From the NCBI GenBank assembly GCA_023333565.1, contig JAJKFH010000470.1:1-64000 (forward strand): DNA of 64,000 nucleotides, in the 5' to 3' direction. The first letter of the stretch is position 1; every line of letters begins with the position of its first letter. Positions 1 to 36,300 of the stretch are shown here, one piece after another. The stretch is from Puffinus mauretanicus (taxonomy: Eukaryota; Chordata; Aves; Procellariiformes; Procellariidae). A model generated the notes under the pieces. The model saw nothing but the letters and a program-made list of their open reading frames with translations, was not told the origin of the DNA and ran no database searches. The position numbers and the translations under genes were made by a program.

Positions 1-739
1 CTATCAGGTCAGCCCTACAGAATTTAAGATGTGTCTCTGCTCCTTTTTAACTATCACCTGATGGGATCACAGCACACATTGGTAGGTTCATTCCAAATTA
101 AAAGAATTGTTTGAAATGGAGACCAATTAGTAACTCAAGGTTAATTTCCAACATAAAATCAAGTCATGCTTACAATTAATCCTGAACTGACAAGCTTTCA
201 GACAGGAGGTCAAAGCTGAGGGGTGAAGGATGAGTCTCCAAGGAAGATGAATCAAGATCTTCGTCCTCTCAGTGACTTTATACCACAGCCAGGCGATTCA
301 CACATCAGACTGAACAGGAAGAGGAGATGGAGTCTGGTTTTGGAAAATACAATGGAAGAAGTTGTTAGGAAACTGAGAGGATCGGAGGAAAGAAAACGAA
401 TCACTGTTAAGAGAGCGTGCGTGAGTAGAGGGTTGACTGGGCTGCTGCTCCTTCTCTCCACCAGCCAGCACTCAACAGCAATAGCTCAACCTTTTGGACT
501 TTCTTCTTTACGTGCTCCATGAGCAGAACACTTTCCCCTCACAGCGACTCACAGGATCCAGCGATGCAGCGCACATCGCACCTCTCACCCCGGTGGCACG
601 GGGTTTTCACAGAGAACACCCGCCCGAACGGAGCCGCAGCAGAGACACCAGGGCTTGTGCTCTCCTCCCAGCTTTCAGTCTAAGCGCATTCCTCTCCCTA
701 AGCCAATGGCGAAGGCCTGGTTTCATAAAAGTACGTGGT

Positions 740-1190
740 GCTCTATTCCGTTCTTCACCTGCACGCTGGCAGCCCCAGGAGGCCTCGCCGTGAGGCGGGG
801 CAGGGCCTCGCCTCGGGCAGGGACGTTCCTCTCCCCCGCGGCTCGGCCCTCCTCAGCGCTGCCGCCTGGACAGGCGTTTTCCTCAGGGGCGGTGGGGCCG
901 CGGCCGCGCGGGACGGCCCGGGGGACCCACCGCGGCTCTCCCCCGCCGGCCGCCGAGCGCGGGCGCAGCTGACGGAGCCGTTTCGCGCAGCAAAGCCGGT
1001 CCCCACCGGCCCCCTCCGGTACCGCGCGGAGCCGCTGCCCTGTCAGCTCGGCGGCAGCGCGCCCCCTGGCGGCCGCTCCCGGCGGCTCCTCCCGCCCGCC
1101 CCGCGCCGGGCCCCCCGGGACAGCCCCGGGCGCTGCGGGCCGCCTCACCGGGGGCTGTCTTCGTATTTCCATAGAAACGCGTCTCTCCTA
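740..1190. promoter_or_regulatory. CpG island, likely promoter of an unidentified gene
   Basis: This stretch is very rich in G, C and CpG compared with the AT-rich flanks. A near-palindrome resembling an RFX X-box lies at about 1165-1178. On the minus strand a GTGAGG splice donor follows position 1149, so a non-coding first exon of a minus-strand gene leaving the window on the left is possible. In human the next gene 3' of RHOT1 is RHBDL3, but I do not see its first coding exon here. The gene served is unknown. Confidence 0.5.
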
Positions 1191-2484
1191 ATGCTTGCCG
1201 GGTGATGAGCATAAAGCATGTTTAATTAACGTGAAAATATTCACCCAACGATGAACGCGTTTTCCTAAAGTGGTGGCAATCTTACAGCCCTTTACAGAAA
1301 ACCAACAATTCTATTAGCCGAGCCCCAAAAGCACGCGATGGTTGCCCGATGCGCCAAAGGTCTAGACCCGCGCACCAGAGCCAGCGTTTCCTTCTGCACG
1401 CCCAGCATGTGGAGCCGCGCCGCTGCGGCCGTGCTGTGCGCGTGGCCCATCCCGAGCGGGCGGCCAGCTGCTCCAGGTAGAGCAGTAGCGTCCACACCCG
1501 TCTCACCCACAGAAAAATACGGCAACAGGCTCAATACAGACAGGTTCGCAAACTGCATAATAAAACACAAGCTGCTCATTGGAATGGCAGTTACAACGCT
1601 CAAGTACTTGGCACAGATGATGAGCTGTGTTGTTAATATAATGCTTAAAAAGATTTCTATGCGAGTGTACTTATGGAAGGTGAGTGGGAATCCTTACTGT
1701 AAATCCAGAGCGTGGTATCGGATATTTGGAAGTGTTTTGGAGCCAACAGCCACTGACTGGTTTAAAATAGCAGACCCTCCCCAGAACTCCGACCCTGGAG
1801 ATAGACCAGGCAGTGCCGCAGGACCATCAGTCTCTCAAAAGGCACTTTAGCATCAGTACATTGGCAGTCTGAGATAAATTAGTGAGAAATGAAGTCCTGA
1901 AATATCCGTTCAGAAGTGCATTGAGGGGGATGGTGGTGGGAATAATCAGCAGCGTTAAGATCTACTAAGTTAGACTTTCCCATTAGGAAAACAAACAAAA
2001 AAGTCTCAAGGCATGTAAATACCTAGTCTTCCCTGCTTGCTTTGATGTTAAAAGATCAACAGGCCCAGACGAGCAGTCAAGAGATCCCTGCAGATTAAAT
2101 TACACTATCGCAGTGGTCTTTCTTCTTATTTTCTGTCACAATCTGATCTCTCTCTACCAAGGCAGGTATGTTGTACCTAAACAAAAGAAAAAAACCACCA
2201 CAAAACAAGTGATCTGTCAAGCTCTTGAGAACACATCGTGCACTTTTCAGCTTTCATGTGCCATTGCTGCATGGCACCACAAGCTCCCGAGAAGTGCTGT
2301 AAAAATTCAGGGACAGGACAACATTTGCTTGCTCAGGTCATTGGTTCAAAAGCTCTACGTAACACTGATGCATTTATTTTCTGCAACATGGATGTCAGCA
2401 GACATCTCACAGAAAAAGAGTAGGAAATACTGTTCAACTACCTGACAAGCCTTCCACAAGAAGTATCCACAGTCACATTCAATA
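1191..2484. other. Intergenic DNA, no supported gene
   Basis: The first part is moderately GC-rich and the rest is AT-rich. A 170-codon plus-strand frame starts at 1338, but it has no recognisable domain and overlaps equally open minus-strand frames at the edge of the CpG island, so I do not call it. Confidence 0.4.
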
Positions 2485-2780
2485 ACTGGCACTTGTGAGA
2501 CCGTACTCTATTTTATGTCCAGTTTCAGGCCTCCCAGTACAAGACGGACATTGACATACTGGAGTGAGTCCACTAGCAGGGGGCCACCGAGATGGAACTG
2601 GAACAGGAAATAAAGGGAGAGGCTGAAAGAACAGGTCTTGTTCAGTCTTAAGAGAAGGTTAATGTGGGGGAACCTAATTTCTGTGGTCTCCAGTTACCTA
2701 GTGGAGGAGGATACAGAGAAGGTCTCCAATGATCGCTTTCCCAGGGAAAATGCCGAGATTTTGTATAACAGCATATACAC
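2485..2780 (+). mobile_element. Eroded CR1 LINE fragment
   Basis: The text is recognisably the CR1 reverse-transcriptase tail region (gagaccgtactct, gtacaagacggacattga and ctggagtgagtcca are degraded versions of CR1 blocks), with many substitutions. It is much more diverged than the copy at 23884-24445, so it is an older insertion. The ends are approximate. Confidence 0.6.
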
Positions 2781-3294
2781 CTCCCCAGAAAAGTATTAGC
2801 CCTCTTTTCTTCAAAAACTTTTAGAAAATTAATAATTTTCTAGGTAGAGTGTAATAGTTTCCAGATTGGGAGCTTTCTAATCTTCTGTTGATAAAACTTT
2901 CTCATTCACCTCCTCTTGCCTCACTTTTCTGGAAGGTCAACATAACAGACAGGCATTAGCTTTCCCAAACAACCCACTGAACTATTTACTTTCTTCTGCT
3001 GCTCTATTTTGTCCTTGACAGTAAACACGAAGTTCATGGTTGACTATGCATTTGTGTTTCTGCTCTAAAAATATCACAGAAGTCACTTTCGTCTTCTGAT
3101 AAAAATCAGAAATAAACCTCTAGTGGAGGCTGCACAGTCATACGACAAACCAAAGAAACTACATAGCCAAGACTTTTAAGCTCCAACAACTGAAGGCACT
3201 GACAGTATTCTCTCAGATAAAGGACAAGGTTTCATAAGGACCACCTTTCAGGGCAGGGGAAGGGGGGAAAAAAAAAAAAAAAAGATAAACACAA

Positions 3295-4337
3295 ACACAG
3301 TACACAGTTATTTTATTGAAATACTTGAAAAGGCCAGCAATGGAAAAATAGGTTTGTCATGAGGAATTAATGTTTGATTTACTTGATCATTAAAAAAGCT
3401 GTGTCTATAGGTAATTCTAGCCAGTTACAGAATGCACTGTGATCCATGCAACTACTATACTACAGTAGAATAGGCACTGTGTACTATTTTAGTTTTATCT
3501 TACACACAGCTTTCAACAGGTATGATTGACAGATGTGAGAAATTAAACAGCAACACTTTTTGAATTATAAACATTTATAATATACAAATTTGCTCATCTG
3601 ATTCATAAGGGTTATAAAACATAACATAGTGGAAAATGAAAAACACAAATTACACATAGCATATGAAGTTGATCTGGCAGTTTTTGAAGTTTACATTTTT
3701 CCTTTTAAAAGAAATATCAGACTGCTAAATATGTCACTGGTCATGTAACATACAAAATCATAGGCCAGGACAGCAACAGTGACTTTTTCTTGAAACACGT
3801 AGTTAGTGGGGAAATTTGTTCATCAGTTAAAAAGAATAGATAAGAATGAAAATCACAAATTCTGTCTGGTATAGCTTATAGTCCAAAAAGATGAAGTCAC
3901 TTCAGATGAATGTGAAATAAATAAGCAATCCTTGAGGAAGTATGATCCTTGAGTTGAACCTATTCAACCGAAAATGAATTTCAACTATACACTAGTATGT
4001 CACCATGGTGAAACATCTAAGAACAGTATTTTGAATAGCTTTTTAGGAAGCAATGTCTTACTGCTTTAATATGTACAGGTTATTTACAACAAATTCCCTT
4101 TTGGCCTCACAAGTTAAGCCATTTTAGCTGGCTGTTAAGATGCAATTCTTTTTTCCACGCATTTTGCAATACTGTAGTTAGAGCTATAATTTAAAATAAT
4201 CTTATGCATGAATTACAAATATTAATAAAGTAACTCTGCATATATAAATATTTCTAGCAGAATTTAAAGCATTCAGAATGTACATAAAAGTTGGTTTTTT
4301 TTTTTATTTGGTAGGGCCAGATGTGCTTCTTCTCAGA
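3295..4337 (-). other. RHOT1: RHOT1 3' untranslated region (inferred)
   Basis: AT-rich DNA directly after the RHOT1 stop codon with no coding frame. It is bounded by the first well-placed AATAAA on the minus strand, at 3312-3317. The length of about 1 kb is an inference; a closer TTTATT at 4303 lies only about 30 nt past the stop and is less likely. Confidence 0.5.
3312..3317 (-). promoter_or_regulatory. RHOT1: Candidate polyadenylation signal of RHOT1 (AATAAA)
   Basis: The minus strand reads AATAAA about 1020 nt downstream of the stop codon. Cleavage would fall near 3290-3300. No transcript evidence is available. Confidence 0.45.
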
Positions 4338-30867
<26,530 letters not shown>

Positions 30868-31113
30868 GGCCCCGCTCCCTGGCCCCGGCGCGGGGCGGCT
30901 CACATCGGGCTCGGCGGGGGAAGCGGAGCCGCTGCGGCCTGGGATCCCCTCACGCCGCGACCCCCCCGCACCGCCTCCTCCCCGCCGCGAAGCGGGCAGT
31001 CTACGGTGGCTCGCGAGGGACAGCCTAGGTAGTGGCGGCCCGCGCGCCTGCGTGCGGCTGCGCGGGAGGCTGAAGGCCGCGCGCCGGCCTGAGGGGATTT
31101 GCGCGGCCATCCC

Positions 31114-32154
31114 TCAGCGCCCGGCCGGGAAATAGAGCAGGCACCGGGCCAGTGGGCGCCTGTCCCCCTCCGAGGGGGAGTTCTGCTCTGGGCTTCCCTG
31201 GGACGGTGACTCAGTTTTCTGCCGTGAAGGAGCCATGATGCAGGTTTCACGTAGTGCAGTGAAACGGCGCTGGCTGCCGTGGCGTGCCAGCCGAGCGCGT
31301 CCCACGCACGGGAACACATCAGAAGCGAGACAACGCATTCCCTTTCCAACTGTGTGGTAATTTATGAGCCAAACCGTAACAAATTGCTGCTCCTGGGCAG
31401 CACGGCACAACTCGTATGTGGAAAAAGAGAGGTGCCCTGTGAGTTTGTCGTGCTGTCGCTGTTCTTTTTCCAGATGACCATGGAAGGGCACCTCAGCCCT
31501 AGCAAGAGGCAGCAGCATTAGCTGTGCATTACACTGTTGGCAACACTGAGAGAGAGCTAACCCCCAGTCTTGTAGCAGCTGATACACACACCTCTGGGAT
31601 CTTACAAATGTGCATTTAGTCCAACGTGCTTTCAGAGTGTTCAGTGACAGCAAAGGAGAGTAACCTTGAAGATTACCAGCAGTTCTGCCAAGGACTTTAA
31701 AAGCCATGGAGCTCCATGTGGCTAAATGAACTAGTTGCATCCCACATGCTTTATTCACGTTAAACTTCTTATTTTGTTCATTCTGGAATGCCACTGTCTT
31801 CCTGAACAAGCTTTTGCTTCTTGGGAACTCTGTTTTCAGTTTGCCTGCATGAAGCAGTGGTCGTCTCAGAAATTCAGCTGTCAGTAGGTTTTGCAGGATC
31901 TCAGCTCTGGCCCCTTCACCCCACACAGGCAACAGGGACCTCCCTACAGCTAGAGAGGTGCAACAAACGAGGGCAGAAACATTGCCTGTATGCTGGCAAG
32001 GAAACTCATAGAACCTCGTTTCCTCAGACTCCCTGGCAAGAAAAGATGGTCCTTCCCATGAAACGGTCCTGTTTCCTGGCTCTTTAAAAGAGCAATAAAG
32101 TGACCACATGACACATTTGAAAACATCTGCTTCCAAAACCATTCCTGTGGTCAC
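31114..32154 (-). other. Unexplained 346-codon open frame between RHOT1 and RNF135
   Basis: An uninterrupted minus-strand frame of 1041 nt, ending about 250 nt upstream of the RHOT1 start codon and lying about 630 nt downstream of the RNF135 stop. I recognise no domain, signal peptide or membrane segment. Most of it (31200-32150) has ordinary base composition, so GC richness does not explain the lack of stops. A TTTATT on the plus strand at 31750-31755 could be a distal RNF135 polyadenylation signal, which would make part of it RNF135 3'UTR. It may be chance, a decayed insertion or a real lineage-specific frame. Confidence 0.15.
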
Positions 32155-32597
32155 ACTACCACCAGGATTGACAACCCTTTGGCCTGGGCAAGACTAAAAC
32201 AAGATACAGTGCCAGTGAGACGATGTTCTTCTGGACACCTCCCTGAAATGTCAGGTCCTCAAATACAAAGCCTAAGTCCCATAGTTTAGTACCTACTCTA
32301 AAGAGAAAGATTTTCATGCATGAGATCAGTAACATTCTTGCCCTCTGAGCATTCCTTACTCAATCAGATCTTTCTAAAGAAAGCTCATTTGACAGAATGT
32401 AATGGCATCATTTGTTCTCCTGCAATTTTTTGGATCAATGTAGGAAAATGAGGTCCATGGGAAGGACTAATCCCTGACCTCAGAGCTTCCTTGGTGCATT
32501 CCTTCCTAGGAATATCCTGGGACTATTTAAAGCTGCTTAAGAAATCCACCTCACTCCCACAGGGATGGTTACCACCTTTAGCATACACTGGAATTGC

Positions 32598-32603
32598 TTT
32601 AAT
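32598..32603 (-). promoter_or_regulatory. RNF135: Candidate polyadenylation signal of RNF135 (ATTAAA)
   Basis: The minus strand reads ATTAAA about 180 nt past the stop codon. An AATAAA at 31750-31755 is a possible distal alternative. Confidence 0.35.
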
Positions 32604-32782
32604 GAAGTATGGCTAGATCAGAGCACAGCATGAAGAAAAGCAGAGCAGACAACGTATCAGTTGCTGGTTTCCAGGAAAGCCTGGGTGGCTTTACACTCCT
32701 TGGTAAATTCCTGTGCTAAACACTGAAGCTTGTATAGAAGCTCTGCAGTCATAGGCAAAATTGTCACTTTTCCAAACAGGCT

Positions 32783-33318
32783 TTATCTCCTGTTTGTGTG
32801 ATTTATAGTTAAAGATCCATTTCTTTCTAGACTATATAGCCAGAAAGCAGGGTAAAGAGGATTTGAGGTATTGATTTCAAATGTATGCAAAAGCGTTTCT
32901 TTGTCAGTGATGGAGTAAAATGACACCGCCTTCTTTTGTAGCTCCAGGAAAACTCCAACCTTCAATGGTTTATCCTTGTGTAATAATGTTTCTTGATCCC
33001 TATGCCATGCTGACAGCTGCTTTTTGGGACCTAGCCATTCTACACACCAGGAATGCTCTGTTCTCCCTAATTTGTCCCTTTTACCGATCATTTCATGAGC
33101 AACTCCAACAGCCCATCCATCACTGTCCTTGGTAATTACTTCCCAGTAGTGGCACCCAGTAGAGAAGCTCTGCAAACACATCACTTGACTGATGCAGAAT
33201 CTGTTGGGCGATGGTTCATAATCAGTCGGGTAGCTGGAAACCATTACTTTCCTGTTCTGGGCTGTGATTGCTAAGCGGTCATATACTCTTGCGAGATCAA
33301 AAGTCACATCATCTGCCC
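32783..33318 (-). CDS. RNF135: RNF135 exon 6, PRY-SPRY domain and stop
   Basis: The first codon is TGG (split), followed by ADDVTFDLARVYDRLAI. SPRY signatures GCHYWEV, DGWAVGVA and SWCVEWL are present. Ends NHTNRR and TAA at 32783-32785. Confidence 0.94.
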
Positions 33319-36300
33319 CTAGAAGAGAGAAAGGAAAATATTCTCACCTGCACGCAACAAGAAGACAGATCAACCTAAGTATTTACATGCATCCTACACA
33401 ACAGTGGATGTGCATCCCTACTCAAGAACAGACATGAAAACCAATGATCATAGAATAAGCCTTAATCAAAGTTCAATCCTGCAAATCAGCAAGAATCCTC
33501 AACCAAACACTAATGACTGTATCCTGAGCCCAGTGCATATTGAAACGTTTAACAGGCACAATTGCGTAAACATCCATGACAGACTCATGCACTCCAGTGG
33601 GAAGATGAAGGTACTTGGCACCCTACAGGATGGATCTTATTCCTAACCACAATCTTACAAAAAAATTACCCTTTTGCCAATAATAAATGGGATGCTTACC
33701 TTAATAAAACTTAAAGAGTCATCTGTTCATTGGGATATGTTCTTGCATATTTTATCAGCAAAAACATTTGGTTTGTGTTTTAAGCTACAGCTGTAGTACT
33801 GTGTGCTGACTGTAAAAATATTTCTGTAAAAATGATGCAGAATTCAGACAACAAATGGAGTCATTACGGCTTAACACAGAAAAGATCAGTAAGGTGCAGT
33901 AACTGCCCATACACCAACTCAGACTCTGCAGCCAGCACAAGCTACAACACAGTTCATAGACCTTCCATGAAACAGGTTTCTTACCCTTTTTATCTTGCAT
34001 ATGCAGTCAGGTATAGTATTGCATTATGCTGCAGTAACTGATTAATTCATGGTAACTTAACTGTGTTTCTGTGCTTCAGGTAAACAGCCAGATCTCCTGC
34101 TGATGTTTGTAAGTACAGTTTTCCTCAGCAAATCCACAGTCTCCTAGTCACTTGAATGCTGTTATTGAAGAGTCACGCTGGCTTGCATACTTACACTGAG
34201 AAAACTGGCTTGAAATCATTGGTTCTGGATTTTTAGCTGCAGACTCTGGAGATCGTGAACAGACATTTGTCTCCTGGTATAAGTCTGGAGGTTGCACTAA
34301 ATATGAAAAAATGAAAGTGTTAAGGCACTTCTCCAAATCGTGAATAGGAAGTATTTATGCTTCTAAAGGAAAACATACATTAAATAAACCTAGCTAGTGG
34401 TTAAAGTACAAAACAAAGAGTTGCTTTTTTGATTGTATAAATTATCAAAGGATGTGTAGGCAAACATTTTTTATCCAAAAACGTACACTGCTGCCCAAAG
34501 TGTGGTCAGAATGGAGCAGTCAGAAAAATTGGATGGGTAAAGCAGATAAGCCAGTTTCTGTCATAAAAGTGTTTACAGTGTTCTTCATTTTTTTCTGAGT
34601 GTCATGTGTTTCTTGTGTTACCTGCACATGCATTTCATAAGCACAAAGTAACTTTTTGCTCTAATTGCTGACCAAAAAGCCTGACATTCAGCCCTACAGC
34701 TTTAAGGGCCGTTTCTAATTTTCTATGACATTGTAGCGCGTATTTCCAAGACTCATTTGCAGACACTTTCTGGTACAGTTACATAACACATTGGCTTCAT
34801 CATGAAAGCTGTCCTTAAAAGTTCTTGACCCACACCTCTGCCCACTCGTTCCTCGGTTTTGCTAGTAAAAATGATTGTGGAGCAAAGCTGTAAACTCAAT
34901 TGCTGAAATGATTGAGATGAGAAAAACCCTGAGGTAAAAATATGATAAAGTATCTGGGGTTTTTGAGAACCAGTGCAGGTAGTACTGGAAAGGGTGGGAA
35001 GGGAAGGATTGCCCTTCAGTGGCAGTGGGGTTTTAGGTCAGTCTTAGTTGCTCTCAAAAACGCTCAGTGGTCTTTCTGCAGCAGAGAGACGGTGCTGGGA
35101 AGAGGAGAACTCCATAGCAAAGGCCCTACCAGCTCTGAAGCTTTGCTTAGACACAGCTTTTGGTGGGAGGGAATTTTATGTCTGCTCTTAGCAAAGACTT
35201 TGCTGTTACATTACTCTGTATTTAGAAAAAAAATATTTAAATGGATTATGTTTCATTCTTCATTAGTGATCTGCATGTCAGTCAGTTCTTTTCTTTTGGG
35301 CTCCCGTGAAAGAAGTATAAAGTAATCATGTTGTCTCCAAAATTGCAAGGGGTTTTATAATAATCACACACGTGCACACCTGTTTTCTCCGAAGTTTTTG
35401 GTTTGTTTTCCAAAGTTGCACACCTACTTGTTTGTAAGAATGGTTTTTTCATACAAATCTTTAGTGTGGGGTCAAAGTAGTGTCAAATTACAGCAGTCCA
35501 ACTCTCCCATGCAAGGAACTGAGTTGAGGGGGGTCACATGTAGGACCCTGCTAGATCCAGTCCCTCTAAAAAAGAGATTTCAAAATAAGGAAAACTCACC
35601 TGGTGGAAACTGCTGAGGGTACTTCTCCAAAAGTAAAATTTCCAACTTTCTCTTAAGAACTTCTACAGCACTTTTGACAACATTAAGCTTCTCATCAAGT
35701 GTGATTTTATTCATTGTTGAAGCTGAGCCTTTGTACCTATGTCTCTCAGGTAAGTTACTCTAATAATGACATAAAAGAATCAAGGGGAAGATGTAAACAA
35801 TAGCAGTTATTTCATCTAGCATATCAGATGATATAAAGCCAGAGTGGAAAAATAGCAAAAAATCTTATTCTTTGTATTAAGAGCTTCCTTTATAGGATAG
35901 TTATCTGAGAGAACTAACCTGAAATCTTACAGAAAATATCAAATGATAGTTTTTTCTTAATAAAAAATAAAATACTTCATTTTCCCCAAGAAAACTAAGA
36001 ATGGGACTAATTTTTCTTTTATGTATATATGTATATATTACAATTTCCTTAAGTATACGTATGTATACACTAACTTTCTCTTTTTAAACTTTCTTCTTGT
36101 TCTAGAACCCAAACCAAAAGTTTTAAAATGTATTAGTGTGAGATCTAGCATAAAGTACCCACAAAAGGGTAATCCTCATTTACCTAAATTTAGAAATTGT
36201 GGAAATCTACATCTGAGCTTGTTCTCTTAGTCTGCCTTTATAGTCTGTGGAAAGAAACAGGCCTTTTGAAGGCTTGATTGATCTCATTTGCAGGTAAGCG

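Noticed and set aside
723..1205. Overlapping frames of 149 and 156 codons on both strands
   Set aside because: Composition artefact of the CpG island. Neither resembles a known protein.
1338..1850. 170-codon plus-strand frame
   Set aside because: No domain, no splice signals that fit, and equally open minus frames overlap its first half.
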